Source: Chryseobacterium aquifrigidense (GTDB lineage: Bacteria > Bacteroidota > Bacteroidia > Flavobacteriales > Weeksellaceae). From it: a stretch of 64,000 bases of DNA. The number at the start of each line of letters is the position of its first letter. Within the stretch, counting starts at the first letter, position 1. Below are positions 51,083 through 60,147 of this stretch, one piece after another. The notes beneath the pieces were generated by a model. That model saw only the letters and a list, made by a program, of their open reading frames with translations. It was not told the origin of the DNA and did no database searches. The DNA lies in assembly GCF_006716485.1 (NCBI RefSeq), contig NZ_VFPD01000001.1, positions 2,462,008-2,526,007 on the forward strand, read 5' to 3'. The translations under genes were made by a program, and so were the position numbers.

Positions 51083-51991
51083 TTGAAAGATTATAAACTT
51101 ACACTGGCTGTATGTACCGTTGCAATTGTCTGGGGTACTACGTTTTTATCAATAAGGGTTGCGGTAGAAACTATTCCTGCCTGGTTTGTAGCAGGAATAC
51201 GTCAATTCCTTGCAGCGATTATCATGTTCCTTATTCTTACCTACAGAAAAGAATTCAAATGGATAGGCTGGAGAAGTTTGAAGTATCAGTTGATCTTCTC
51301 TTTATTAATGCTTGTGATTGCGAACGGAATGACTACAGTAGCGGAAGAGGAAGTTACCAGCAGCCTTACTTCACTGATAAGTGCCTGCTCCCCTATCCTG
51401 GTATTTTTCGGAAGTATGGCTCTTGGTCTGCAGAAATTCAGCTGGCGGGCTTTTACAGGCGTAGTTTTGTGTTTCAGCGGCATCCTTTTTATCTTCTGGG
51501 ATGGCATTAATGATCTGAAAAACCCGGATTATGCACTGGGAATATTATTCTTATTCATTGCCATTGCAGGATGGGCTTCAGGAACTATTTTTACCAAAAA
51601 ACTCAATATTCAAAGCGGGAATATCTCACTTAACCTGTTTTACCAGTTTGCTTTTGCAGGAATTATCCAGATAATTTTTGCCTTCCTTTTTTCAGAAGAC
51701 TACAACTTCGGAAACTGGAGCCTGAAAAGTATTTCTGCGATGCTTTATTTATCGTGCTTCGGCTCTGTAGCTGCATTTTTTGCTTTTCATTATGCATTGA
51801 CCAAGGTTTCTCCGGTTCAGGTATCCATCCTGGCTTATATCAATACGGTAATCTCCATTTTTTTAAGCTGGATGATTCTGGATGAAAAAATTTCTGCCAA
51901 ATTCATCATTGCAGCAGTACTTATTATTGTAGGGGTTTTTGTTATCAATTACAATCCTGCCATGTTTAAAAGGCAGAGAATCGAGTCGTAA
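51083..51991 (+). CDS. EamA-family (DMT superfamily) transporter, TTG start
   Basis: Ten-helix inner-membrane metabolite transporter made of two EamA halves (about 8-140 and 155-295). N-terminal LTLAVCTVAIVWGTTFLSIRVAVETIPAWFVAGIRQ is diagnostic. The second half includes LGILFLFIAIAGWASGTIF and SPVQVSILAYINTVISIFLSWMILDEKIS. No ATG lies near the family start, and a promoter box sits 19 bases upstream, so initiation at TTG is favoured. The length is 302. The substrate is unknown. Confidence 0.9.
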   Translation: MKDYKLTLAVCTVAIVWGTTFLSIRVAVETIPAWFVAGIRQFLAAIIMFLILTYRKEFKWIGWRSLKYQLIFSLLMLVIANGMTTVAEEEVTSSLTSLISACSPILVFFGSMALGLQKFSWRAFTGVVLCFSGILFIFWDGINDLKNPDYALGILFLFIAIAGWASGTIFTKKLNIQSGNISLNLFYQFAFAGIIQIIFAFLFSEDYNFGNWSLKSISAMLYLSCFGSVAAFFAFHYALTKVSPVQVSILAYINTVISIFLSWMILDEKISAKFIIAAVLIIVGVFVINYNPAMFKRQRIES

Positions 51992-52124
51992 ATCAGGAAA
52001 TAATCTCAACCGGTCTATTCCTCTGTTTTTTAATTTATTAAACAGAATTAAAATCAGATCCGTCTTATCGGGATTTTATATTTCCTTGATTTTTTCTTAT
52101 ATTGTATACTCCAACCGATACAAT

Positions 52125-52691
52125 ATGCTGAAAAACACATTTTTTTTATTACTGGCTGCCTCTTTTCTATTGGTAAGCTGTGATTACAAAGAGAAGGAAA
52201 AGAACCTGACAGACAGGGAAAAACAATTATTAGAAAAAGAAAAAGTATTCGCAAAAAAAGAATCTGAATATCAGTCTCTGCTGAAAATGAGAGACAGTAT
52301 TTTTGCGAAAAAAGATTCTGTGGTAATCGCTGCTGCATGGCCTGCGGAAATTTCCGGCCCATGGAACGGTAAGGTGATCTGTACAGAATCCAACTGCAGC
52401 GAATATGCTGTAGGCGACCAGCGTACTGACATCTGGGAATTTGATAACGATTCTACCCAGCCTATTACCAAAATCATCAACAATAATAATCTGGTAAGGC
52501 TTTATACGGGTAAGTTTGAAAACAATGAGATCAGACTGTCTTTCAAAACCGATTCTACAGCTAAAAAGAATGTAGAAATGAACGTTCTTCTTAATGATAT
52601 TTCGGACAACAAGATCAAAGGTACACGCACCATCACATCGGATGGCTGTACCGCCAAGTTCTCTGTTGAATTAGTACGTTCCACAAAATAA
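52125..52691 (+). CDS. Lipoprotein with N-terminal coiled coil (188 aa)
   Basis: Start chosen at 52125 (MLKNTFFLLLAASFLLVSC); the frame is open back to 51939 but overlaps the EamA gene. Lipobox LLVSC, then a charged coiled-coil run (EKEKNLTDREKQLLEKEKVF) of about 45 residues, and a C-terminal beta-rich domain (ISGPWNGKVICTESNCSEYA, DIWEFDND, IKGTRTITSDGCTAKFSVEL). Two Cys pairs in the C-terminal part may form disulfides. No named family is recognised with confidence. The antiporter gene starts 6 bases after its stop. Confidence 0.7.
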   Translation: MLKNTFFLLLAASFLLVSCDYKEKEKNLTDREKQLLEKEKVFAKKESEYQSLLKMRDSIFAKKDSVVIAAAWPAEISGPWNGKVICTESNCSEYAVGDQRTDIWEFDNDSTQPITKIINNNNLVRLYTGKFENNEIRLSFKTDSTAKKNVEMNVLLNDISDNKIKGTRTITSDGCTAKFSVELVRSTK

Positions 52692-52697
52692 ACACTT

Positions 52698-54821
52698 ATG
52701 ATTTTACTGAGTATACACAACCTGAGCCTTCCTATAGAAGATCCGGTACTGAAGTTCCTGTTGGTACTGGTCATCATTCTGGCAGCTCCATTGCTGCTAA
52801 ATAAAATTAAAGTTCCCCACCTTTTGGGGCTTATCATCGCCGGAGCGATTATTGGTCCGAACGGATTCAATGTATTATCCAGAGACAGCAGTATTGTGGT
52901 CACCGGAACTACTGGACTGCTTTACATTATGTTTCTTGCAGGTCTCGAGATTGATATGGGCGACTTTAAAAAGAACAAGTGGAAAAGTCTCACCTTTGGT
53001 ATTTATACCTTTACGGTTCCTTTTATACTGGGATATCTGGGAGGATATTATCTCTTACATTTCTCCATGCTGACCTCCATTCTGTTTGCCAGTCTTTTTT
53101 CGTCTCATACCCTTATTGCATATCCGCTTGTGAGCAAGTTGGGAATTGCGAAAAATAAGGCGGTTAATATTACCGTTGGAGGAACGATGATCACAGATAT
53201 TCTTGCCTTATTGGTACTTGCCGTGATTGTAGGAATGTCTCAGGGAGATGTAGGAACCGAATTTTGGGTCAAATTATCGGTTTCTTTTGTGGTATTTGCC
53301 CTCATTGTACTTATTGTATTCCCGATTATCGGACGTTGGTTTTTCAAAAGAGTGGATGATAAAATCTCACAGTATATTTTTGTCCTGGTCATGATTTATC
53401 TGGCTGCTATGCTGGCTGAACTGGCTGGTGTAGAAGCTATCATCGGAGCATTCTTTGCCGGACTGGCCTTAAACAGACTCATCCCTCACACTTCTTCTTT
53501 AATGAACAGGGTAGAGTTTGTAGGAAATGCTATATTCATCCCTTTTTTCCTGATTAGTGTAGGAATGTTGATTGATTTTAAAGTTTTCTTTAAAAGCTGG
53601 GAAACCCTGGAAGTTGCCGGAATTATGCTGGTTGCCTCCATCGGAGGAAAATATCTCTCTGCGGTTGCGACTCAGAAAACATTCAGACTAACAAAAGAGG
53701 AAGGAAAGCTAATTTTCGGATTAAGTTCTGCCTCGGCAGCAGCAACACTGGCTTCTGTAATGGTAGGATACAACATCATCCTTTCTGAAACCGAAACCGG
53801 AGAGCCTGTAAGATTATTAAACGAACACGTACTGAACGGAAGTATTCTTCTGATCCTGATTTCATGTACCATCTCCTCTTTCATTTCTATGGCGAGCGCC
53901 CAGAAAATTGCAGAAAGTGACAATGAAGATACAGTTTCGGGAAATACGCATGAAGAAGAAAATATTCTCTTAGCCATCAACCACGAAGCCACTGTGGAGA
54001 GAATGGTGAATCTGGGAATTCTGATCAAGGCACATTCCAATACGGAAGATCTTTTTGCTTTGAATGTCATCAACGAAGATAAAAATGAATCTTCGGTAAA
54101 GAATGCGGAGAAACTTCTCCATCAGGCAGCAGATGCAGCCGCAGCGGCAGATGTTAAATTGCAGGCTTTAAAAAGATATGACAATGATGTTATCAATGGA
54201 GTCAATAATGTGATTAAAGAACAGAAAATCACAGATCTCATTATTGGACTTGAAGATGAAAAAGGGTTCTCCCCTTCTTTTGTATATAATCTTTACAACG
54301 GTTATCTGCAGAATGATGATGTGAATGTACTGGTTTACCATGCGGCACAACCACTTTCCACTATTAAGAAATATGCTGTGATGATTCCCGAAAATGCCCA
54401 TCAGGAAGCCGGATTCTTCCATGCATTGCTGAGAGTATGGAATATTGCCAGAAACTCCGGTGCCACAGTAGTTTTTTATGCTCCTGAAAATATTATTGAT
54501 ATTCTTCAGAAAATCATTAAAAAAGCCAATATAGAAGCAGAATTTATTATCATGAGCACATGGCAGGACGGAGAAAGAACCGCCGCCCAGCTGAAAGATG
54601 ATGAAGCCTTGATTATTCTGATGGCCAAGCGCGGCATGAAATCTTACATTCCAAGGATGAGACTGATTCCGGAGCTTTTAAACAGAAACCTGAAAGACAA
54701 TAATTACCTTCTTATTTTCCCTTTCTCAGAATATGACAAAAACAGTCCGGAAATACGTTCTGTAGGAAATCACGGGGATTTTGTAGAGATTGGAAATGTG
54801 ATTCAGAAGATATTTAAATAA
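52698..54821 (+). CDS. CPA2-type cation:proton antiporter with C-terminal USP-like region
   Basis: The N-terminal half (about residues 10-400) has about 12 transmembrane helices of the monovalent cation:proton antiporter-2 family. Visible are LGLIIAGAIIGPNGFNVL, the acidic-residue helix ITVGGTMITDILALLVLAV and AELAGVEAIIGAFFAGLALNRL. The C-terminal 300 residues are cytoplasmic and alpha/beta (ENILLAINHEATVERMVNLG, ITDLIIGLEDEKGFSPSFV), like tandem universal-stress-protein domains. It likely exchanges Na+ or K+ for H+. It lies 6 bases after the lipoprotein gene. Confidence 0.88.
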   Translation: MILLSIHNLSLPIEDPVLKFLLVLVIILAAPLLLNKIKVPHLLGLIIAGAIIGPNGFNVLSRDSSIVVTGTTGLLYIMFLAGLEIDMGDFKKNKWKSLTFGIYTFTVPFILGYLGGYYLLHFSMLTSILFASLFSSHTLIAYPLVSKLGIAKNKAVNITVGGTMITDILALLVLAVIVGMSQGDVGTEFWVKLSVSFVVFALIVLIVFPIIGRWFFKRVDDKISQYIFVLVMIYLAAMLAELAGVEAIIGAFFAGLALNRLIPHTSSLMNRVEFVGNAIFIPFFLISVGMLIDFKVFFKSWETLEVAGIMLVASIGGKYLSAVATQKTFRLTKEEGKLIFGLSSASAAATLASVMVGYNIILSETETGEPVRLLNEHVLNGSILLILISCTISSFISMASAQKIAESDNEDTVSGNTHEEENILLAINHEATVERMVNLGILIKAHSNTEDLFALNVINEDKNESSVKNAEKLLHQAADAAAAADVKLQALKRYDNDVINGVNNVIKEQKITDLIIGLEDEKGFSPSFVYNLYNGYLQNDDVNVLVYHAAQPLSTIKKYAVMIPENAHQEAGFFHALLRVWNIARNSGATVVFYAPENIIDILQKIIKKANIEAEFIIMSTWQDGERTAAQLKDDEALIILMAKRGMKSYIPRMRLIPELLNRNLKDNNYLLIFPFSEYDKNSPEIRSVGNHGDFVEIGNVIQKIFK

Positions 54822-54839
54822 AAGAAGTTTAGATAGGTT

Positions 54840-54855
54840 AGAAGCTGGAAGTTAT
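54840..54855. repeat. Solo end of the AGCTGGAAG miniature repeat
   Basis: AGAAGCTGGAAGTTAT matches the left end of the repeats at 29328 and 41040; no right end is seen nearby. Confidence 0.35.
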
Positions 54856-54934
54856 CTGAGTACGAATAATCATTTTTTATCAAATTGTGAAACAATTTGA
54901 GTCATCAATAAGATTGATATAAACAAGATGAATA

Positions 54935-55027
54935 TATTGGCTTTAACCGAAATCCAAATTAAGTTTTGGCTAAAGCCAATTGAATTTATAATCATTGATA
55001 AACGGGCTAAAGCCCGTTCCTATTGAA
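54935..55027. repeat. CTAAAG double-hairpin intergenic repeat, copy 5
   Basis: A partial TTGGCTTTAACCGA (about 54938-54951) is followed by perfect TTGGCTAAAGCCAA (54966-54979) and AACGGGCTAAAGCCCGTT (55001-55018), with the end CCTATTG. It looks like a copy with an extra half-unit. It lies between the antiporter gene and the purK terminator. Confidence 0.85.
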
Positions 55028-55045
55028 TTGTTTATTGCACAACAT

Positions 55046-55085
55046 AAAAGGGAGCTGTTTTTTTAAGTTAAAACAGCTCCCTTTT
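55046..55085 (-). terminator. Terminator of the DUF1543-purK unit
   Basis: The perfect 16-bp stem AAAAGGGAGCTGTTTT / AAAACAGCTCCCTTTT with an 8-base loop lies 18 bases past the purK stop. Confidence 0.9.
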
Positions 55086-55103
55086 ATTTATTTTAAACTG
55101 ATA

Positions 55104-56216
55104 TTATTCAGCAATTACTCTCACCATTCCTTTTACCTGTACAAGCTTTTCCATTAGCTCTTCTCTGGAATCAGCAAGAACGTTTATATGCCCCATTTTT
55201 CTTCCCGGTTTGGTTTCTGTTTTCCCGTATAAGTGGATGTATGTTTCAGGAAGCTTAAGAACATCTTCCATTCCTTCATAGATTACTTTTCCGGCATATC
55301 CTTCTGCTCCAACAAGATTCAGCATTCCGCTGTAAGTAATGGCATCGGTATCCGCTAAAGGTAAATTTTTAACCACACGGTACATTTGCTCAAACTGGGA
55401 ATTCGTATTTCCTTCCTGGCTCTGATGTCCTGAATTGTGCAGTCTTGGTGCCGTTTCATTCACCCATACTTTCCCTTCTTTATCAAGGAATAATTCGATG
55501 GCAAATAATCCCGGAGAGTTTACTGCAGCCAGAAATTTCTCTGTAATGGAATCAATCTGGTTCTGAACATCCTCTGTCAGAAGAACCGGACATACATTGA
55601 AGTCTAAAAGATTCAGCTTTGGATCGGCTACCATTTCCGTTACAGGGAAAATATTGGTTTCTCCTTTTTCATTTCTTGCAACAATGACGGAAAGTTCTTT
55701 TTCAATGTCTACAAGACTTTCTATAACAGAAGCTTCTGTCCATAGATGTTGATAGTCTTCCTCCGTTTGGATCACCTGCACTCCCTTTCCATCATAACCT
55801 CCTGTATTCATCTTCTGAACAAATGGCAGTGGCATAATAATCTTCTCATCACTGTTCCATACCACCTGAAACTCAGGACTTGGAATATCATGAGCTTTAT
55901 AAAATTCTTTCTGAAGGATTTTTTGCTGGATTGTTTTGATAATATTGGCATTGGGAACCACTTTTATTCCCTGCTTTTCAAGTTCTGCCAATGCATCAGC
56001 ATTTACGTGTTCTATTTCAATGGTTACAACATCTTTATCTTTTCCGAAGTTCAAAACCGTTTCATAGTCATTGAAATTTCCCTGTGTAAAATACGAGATA
56101 TTATGACATGGCGCATCAGAAGCCGGATCCAGAGTATAGAACTCATCATCATACTTCAGTGCACTTTGTATCAACATTCTTCCCAGCTGTCCGCCTCCCA
56201 GAATTCCTATTTTCAT
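55104..56216 (-). CDS. purK: N5-carboxyaminoimidazole ribonucleotide synthase
   Basis: ATP-grasp enzyme that carboxylates AIR to N5-CAIR, the substrate of PurE. MKIGILGGGQLGRMLIQSA opens the pre-ATP-grasp domain. PLPFVQKMNTGGYDGKGVQVI is the ATP-binding part, and VNETAPRLHNSGHQSQEG is the metal/ATP site; HLYGKTETKPGRKMGHINVL closes it. The length is 370, as expected. It lies 25 bases downstream of the DUF1543 gene on the same strand. Confidence 0.96.
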   Translation of the reverse strand: MKIGILGGGQLGRMLIQSALKYDDEFYTLDPASDAPCHNISYFTQGNFNDYETVLNFGKDKDVVTIEIEHVNADALAELEKQGIKVVPNANIIKTIQQKILQKEFYKAHDIPSPEFQVVWNSDEKIIMPLPFVQKMNTGGYDGKGVQVIQTEEDYQHLWTEASVIESLVDIEKELSVIVARNEKGETNIFPVTEMVADPKLNLLDFNVCPVLLTEDVQNQIDSITEKFLAAVNSPGLFAIELFLDKEGKVWVNETAPRLHNSGHQSQEGNTNSQFEQMYRVVKNLPLADTDAITYSGMLNLVGAEGYAGKVIYEGMEDVLKLPETYIHLYGKTETKPGRKMGHINVLADSREELMEKLVQVKGMVRVIAE

Positions 56217-56241
56217 TTTTTATTTTTATTAGATTTACTTC

Positions 56242-56793
56242 TTATTGAATTTTATCGATTTTTAAATACCCAAGTCCCATCGGGTTTTCCTGATTTTCTG
56301 CATCAGATTTTTGAAGAACGATAGAATATTTTTCTTTCATACTGGCAGGAAGAATATCGCTCACATTGAAAATATCATCAATATCCACTCCATGCTTATC
56401 ATCAATATGGCTTACAGCACCTTCAAACCCCATCGTCTGATAAAATTCGGTAGCTTTTGCTCTTTTTACAATTTCACCCATAGATGGTCCTACCATTAAG
56501 TGCTGCTCATGAAATTCTTCAAAGAAACCCGGCTTGTAACCTCCCAGATTCAGAAAAAACAACTGATTTTCTGATGTTTTTTCTCCTTTTTCTACAATTT
56601 CCACCTTGTACCCGTCTGCAAATCTTACTTCCTGATAACAATCCAGGTGAATTTTCCCTTCTGCTTCCTTCCAAAATTCTTTCATATCAGGAATCAGATC
56701 TTTAAGATTCTCCGCTATTCCGAAGAAAACATCGTGCTGCTCAATATTTCTTCCTTTGGGTGTTGCCCCCAGGATGACATAAAATAATTTCAT
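56242..56793 (-). CDS. DUF1543 domain protein
   Basis: Start chosen at 56793 (MKLFYVILGATPKGRNIEQHD), 17 bases after a promoter box; the ATG at 56805 sits too close to that box. Domain sequence DVFFGIAENLKDLIPDMKEFW and FFLNLGGYKPGFFEEFHEQHLM fits DUF1543, with a second similar region after it. It is cytosolic, and the role is unknown. The gene forms a likely two-gene unit with purK, though functional connection is not shown. Confidence 0.82.
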   Translation of the reverse strand: MKLFYVILGATPKGRNIEQHDVFFGIAENLKDLIPDMKEFWKEAEGKIHLDCYQEVRFADGYKVEIVEKGEKTSENQLFFLNLGGYKPGFFEEFHEQHLMVGPSMGEIVKRAKATEFYQTMGFEGAVSHIDDKHGVDIDDIFNVSDILPASMKEKYSIVLQKSDAENQENPMGLGYLKIDKIQ

Positions 56794-56810
56794 TACATTT
56801 TTCATGCATG

Positions 56811-56818
56811 CAAAAATA
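56811..56818 (-). promoter_or_regulatory. -7 promoter element (TATTTTTG) of the DUF1543-purK unit
   Basis: A minus-strand TAnnTTTG, 17 bases before the ATG at 56793. Confidence 0.5.
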
Positions 56819-56842
56819 CGTTAAATTTATCTTTTTCAAATG

Positions 56843-56874
56843 TTTGGCAGACTACCACAATAATTTTATATTTG
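56843..56874 (+). promoter_or_regulatory. Promoter of TauE/DUF1634 genes (TTTG-N20-TATATTTG)
   Basis: -33 TTTG (56843-56846), 20-base spacer, -7 TATATTTG (56867-56874); the ATG is 16 bases later. One of the two best promoter matches in the window. Confidence 0.75.
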
Positions 56875-56890
56875 TAATATTATTTGTAGT

Positions 56891-57721
56891 ATGTCAGAAA
56901 TCATCATACTCTTCCTTGGCGCAATTTCAGCGGGTCTTTTAGGTTCACTTACGGGTTTAGGAGGAGGAGTCATCATTATTCCTTTATTAACGCTAGGTTT
57001 TGGCGTTCCAATGCATTACGCTATCGGTGCTTCGCTTATTTCTGTGATTGGTACCTCTTCCGGTGCGGCTGTAGCTTTCGTAAAAGAAGGTTTTACCAAT
57101 ATGAGAATCGGGATGTTTCTCGAAATAGCCACCACCGCGGGAGCAATTATGGGTGCCCTGGTTTCAGGAATGCTTAACCCTAACACAATTGGAATTATTT
57201 TCGCCAGTATTCTTCTTTTAACAGTTATTTTAAATCTTAAAGGGAAACCTGATCACCAGGAACCTTTAATAAAAGGAAGTCTTGAAGAAAAACTGAAATT
57301 ATACGGAACATTTCCTGATAAAGGAGTATTGAAAAGCTATTCTGCAAGAAATACAGTTCCCGGATTTTTAATGATGATGTTTGCAGGTGCCATGTCCGGA
57401 CTTTTAGGAATTGGCTCCGGTGCATTGAAAGTATTGGCGATGGACAATATGATGAAGCTTCCTTTCAAAGTATCTACAACCACCAGTAACTTCATGATCG
57501 GAGTAACAGCAGTTGCCAGTGCACTGATCTATTTCCAGAGAGGAGAAATTATTCCTGTGATTGTGGCTCCGGTTTTAATTGGAGTTGTCATCGGAAGTTT
57601 TATAGGTTCAAAAACCCTGATGGTATCAAAAACCAAAAAATTAAAAGTATTTTTTGCCATTGTGATTACCATTCTTTCCATTTATATGATGTATAACGGT
57701 ATCAACAAAAGTTTCAGATAA
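56891..57721 (+). CDS. TauE/SafE-family sulfite/sulfonate exporter-like protein
   Basis: An inner-membrane protein with about eight helices in two homologous halves. Each half carries the Gly-rich motif: LLGSLTGLGGGVIIIPLLTL near residue 17 and MSGLLGIGSGALKVLAM in the second half. The length of 276 is typical. The family exports sulfite, sulfonates or related anions; the substrate here is not known. Its stop overlaps the first base of the DUF1634 gene, so they are translationally coupled. Confidence 0.9.
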   Translation: MSEIIILFLGAISAGLLGSLTGLGGGVIIIPLLTLGFGVPMHYAIGASLISVIGTSSGAAVAFVKEGFTNMRIGMFLEIATTAGAIMGALVSGMLNPNTIGIIFASILLLTVILNLKGKPDHQEPLIKGSLEEKLKLYGTFPDKGVLKSYSARNTVPGFLMMMFAGAMSGLLGIGSGALKVLAMDNMMKLPFKVSTTTSNFMIGVTAVASALIYFQRGEIIPVIVAPVLIGVVIGSFIGSKTLMVSKTKKLKVFFAIVITILSIYMMYNGINKSFR

Positions 57722-58104
57722 TGAAAAAGAATTTTACAGATGTAGATCTGAACCGTTCGGTAGGAAACCTTCTGAGACTGGGGGTTATTCTGTCTGTGGC
57801 TACATCATTGATTGGTTTTATCAAATTATTCTTTGAAGGTTTTAAAATGCCTGAAAAGTATACCAGCCTTGTAGTAGGAACTTCTTCTGAAAAAGTATGG
57901 GGACATTTCTGGGATTCTCTGTGTAAAGGGGAAGGTACAGCTATTATTCAGCTGGGTATTCTTTTGTTGATCTTTACCCCTCTGATGAGAATTGTTTTCG
58001 CTTTGATAGGTTATTTAAAAGAAAAAGACTACGTATATGTAGTCATTTCTTCTATTGTTTTAGCGATTATGGCGGTAAGTTTCTTTGCTGGTTACGCTCA
58101 CTAA
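57721..58104 (+). CDS. DUF1634 membrane protein, partner of TauE-like transporter
   Basis: Three transmembrane helices in 127 residues (LLRLGVILSVATSLIGFIKLFF, IIQLGILLLIFTPLMRIVFALIGY, YVYVVISSIVLAIMAVSFFAGYAH) with the DUF1634 pattern. It begins on the last base of the TauE-like stop codon (TAATG). The constant pairing of DUF1634 with TauE-type proteins in many genomes suggests an accessory subunit, but this is untested. Confidence 0.85.
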   Translation: MKKNFTDVDLNRSVGNLLRLGVILSVATSLIGFIKLFFEGFKMPEKYTSLVVGTSSEKVWGHFWDSLCKGEGTAIIQLGILLLIFTPLMRIVFALIGYLKEKDYVYVVISSIVLAIMAVSFFAGYAH

Positions 58105-58107
58105 TTT

Positions 58108-58485
58108 TTACATTTCATAAAACTCTAACGGCAGCTGATCGGGATCCTGGGTAAAGAAAAATTCTTTTCCTGTGAATTCATCTATTCGGATATCTTCACA
58201 GTTTAATCCTTTTCTGATCAGTTCATTTCTTTTTTCTGCAACATTTTCAACGGAAAAGGCAAGATGCCTTAAACCACATGCTTCAGGTCTTGATGGTCGT
58301 TGTGGAGGATGGGGAAAAGAAAACAGCTCAATCACATAATGATCTCCAATTGCCAGATCAAGTTTATAGGATTGTCTTTCCTCCCGGTAAACTTCACGGA
58401 TGATATTGAGATCTAAAATTTCCGTATAAAATTTCTTTGAAACGGCATAATCTGAACATATGATTGCAATATGGTGAATCTTCAT
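58108..58485 (-). CDS. VOC-family (glyoxalase/bleomycin-resistance-type) protein, YaeR-like
   Basis: Start chosen at 58485 (MKIHHIAIICSDYAVSKKFY), the family's normal opening; the longer frame overlaps the neighbouring gene. Metal-ligand positions are visible as His4/5 in KIHHIAI, Glu in HYVIELFSFP, His in GLRHLAFSV and Glu in LPLEFYEM. The 125-residue length fits a single VOC unit like YaeR. The substrate is unknown. The upstream NTF2-like gene ends 22 bases before its start. Confidence 0.88.
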   Translation of the reverse strand: MKIHHIAIICSDYAVSKKFYTEILDLNIIREVYREERQSYKLDLAIGDHYVIELFSFPHPPQRPSRPEACGLRHLAFSVENVAEKRNELIRKGLNCEDIRIDEFTGKEFFFTQDPDQLPLEFYEM

Positions 58486-58507
58486 TTTTATATTTAAATT
58501 ACTTTTA

Positions 58508-58948
58508 TTATTGTATTTCTTTACAGTTATCCTTTCTTCTTGTATCAATAATGTACTGAATCTTCCATTCATTATTCTGCTTTACCAACTGAAAACTATT
58601 AGCACCGCAATGTGATAATTTTCCTTTTAAATAAAAAGAATAAGGAGTGAATACACTTGCCAGATTTCCATCCGTATGCACAGCTTCTACTGTAATTCTT
58701 TCATCCAGATCTCCTTTTGTAAATTTGGAAACCGAAGCAACAAAATCCTGTATGCTGTCACTTTTTACCATACCATCTTTAGTGATGGTCTGAAGTACTG
58801 CATTCTCTGCAAAAGCTGATCTTACAAGCTCAGAATCTGCATTTTTCATGCCAAGGAAAAGGTTACGGATAGGTTTTTCAATATCTTTACTCTGCTGCCC
58901 GAAGCAAGAAATACTGATCAGAACAAGAAATATTATTATTTTATTCAT
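58508..58948 (-). CDS. Secreted NTF2-like (nuclear transport factor 2 fold) protein
   Basis: Signal peptide MNKIIIFLVLISISCFGQ, then a cone-shaped NTF2-like fold: IEKPIRNLFLGMKNADSELVRSAF, TVEAVHTDGNLASVFTPYSFYL and NSFQLVKQNNEWKIQYIIDTRR. The length is 146. No catalytic residues can be assigned. It probably shares a transcript with the VOC gene. Confidence 0.82.
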   Translation of the reverse strand: MNKIIIFLVLISISCFGQQSKDIEKPIRNLFLGMKNADSELVRSAFAENAVLQTITKDGMVKSDSIQDFVASVSKFTKGDLDERITVEAVHTDGNLASVFTPYSFYLKGKLSHCGANSFQLVKQNNEWKIQYIIDTRRKDNCKEIQ

Positions 58949-59058
58949 AGTATAGATTTAGATAATTAAAAATAGATAAAATAAAATTTAAATTGATTAA
59001 CAAATTTTAAAATTCATTTTCCTTAAATTGTGGTCAAAATTATTTCAGAGCTTTTTAT

Positions 59059-60141
59059 ATGTGGATTACTTATCTGACTCTGGCCATAGTTCTTCTGGTC
59101 ATGACATTATTACCAAAAATACAGCATTCCCACTGGATATTCAGGGTTCCGGAATTTGCTAAAATACAGGTCACCTACCTTATATTCTTTACTTTTTTAT
59201 TAGGATTTTTTACAGATTCTACAGAATATTTCTGGTATTATCAGGGACTTCTGCTGGTCATGTTTATTTATCACGGCCAAACACTGATCAGATACACCCG
59301 CTTCTATCCTGTAAAAAAGCATAGACAACGCTACAAATCTTCTGATAAACTGCATTTTATTTCTGCCAATGTATATCAGTTCAATAAAGAGTATGAGAAA
59401 TTCATCGGGCTTGTTAAAAAGCATAACCCTGATTTTTTCATGACTATGGAAAGCAACAGTGACTGGGAGAAAGCAATGAGACCTTTAGAAAAAGAATATG
59501 GTTACCAGCACAAAGTGACTCTTGAAAACACCTACGGCATGCATTTTTATTCAAGAGTGGAGATTAAGGAAGCGAAAACCCATTATTTTGTGGCTGATGA
59601 TATCCCGAGTATTGAGGTCCATCTGAAAACTACTGATGGTTTTTCTTTTGTTTTCTTCGGGGTTCACCCGCCGCCGCCAAGTCCTACGGAAGAGGAGACT
59701 TCAAAGGAAAGAGATGGTGATCTTTTAAGTACTGCCCAGCGTGTAAAAGACATCAAAAAACCTGTTATTGTTGTAGGAGACTTTAATAATGTTGCATGGT
59801 CAAGATCATCTGTACTTTTCAGAAAAACAAGCCATCTGATAGATCCGAGGGTCGGGCACTCTTTCGTTTCTACCTTCCATGCGAAATACCGTCTTTTAAG
59901 ATTTCCTATCGATCTGATGTTTCATAGTGAAGATATTTTTATTAAACAGCTGAAGACATTGGAAAATTTTGGATCGGACCACCTTCCGGTATACTGCGAG
60001 TTTTTTATAGACCATCACAATGATGAGCAGGAAGATTTGATTGAAACAGCAACTTCCGAAGAGACAGCAGAAGCCGAAATCATGATCGAGGAAGGAAAGA
60101 AAGAAGATGGCGAACGTGAAACTGTGGTTACTGAAGATTAA
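59059..60141 (+). CDS. Membrane-anchored endonuclease/exonuclease/phosphatase-family protein
   Basis: Three N-terminal membrane helices (ITYLTLAIVLLVMTLLP, VTYLIFFTFLLGFF, YYQGLLLVMFIYHG) precede an EEP hydrolase domain. Landmarks are FISANVYQFN (metal Asn), DFFMTMESNSDW (metal Glu), VVVGDFNNVAWS (Asp/Asn pair) and FGSDHLPVYCEF (catalytic Asp-His). The catalytic set is complete. The C-terminal 40 residues are acidic and disordered. The substrate could be DNA, lipid or phosphosugar; EEP proteins of this type are often called YafD-like. Confidence 0.85.
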   Translation: MWITYLTLAIVLLVMTLLPKIQHSHWIFRVPEFAKIQVTYLIFFTFLLGFFTDSTEYFWYYQGLLLVMFIYHGQTLIRYTRFYPVKKHRQRYKSSDKLHFISANVYQFNKEYEKFIGLVKKHNPDFFMTMESNSDWEKAMRPLEKEYGYQHKVTLENTYGMHFYSRVEIKEAKTHYFVADDIPSIEVHLKTTDGFSFVFFGVHPPPPSPTEEETSKERDGDLLSTAQRVKDIKKPVIVVGDFNNVAWSRSSVLFRKTSHLIDPRVGHSFVSTFHAKYRLLRFPIDLMFHSEDIFIKQLKTLENFGSDHLPVYCEFFIDHHNDEQEDLIETATSEETAEAEIMIEEGKKEDGERETVVTED

Positions 60142-60147
60142 TAAAAA

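Noticed and set aside
51939..52124. 62-residue N-terminal extension of the lipoprotein at 52125
   Set aside because: It overlaps the EamA gene and would bury the lipoprotein signal peptide internally.
55746..56324. 192-codon plus-strand frame opposite purK
   Set aside because: Shadow of purK, which is fully conserved in the other strand; the predicted peptide is low-complexity and has no family features.
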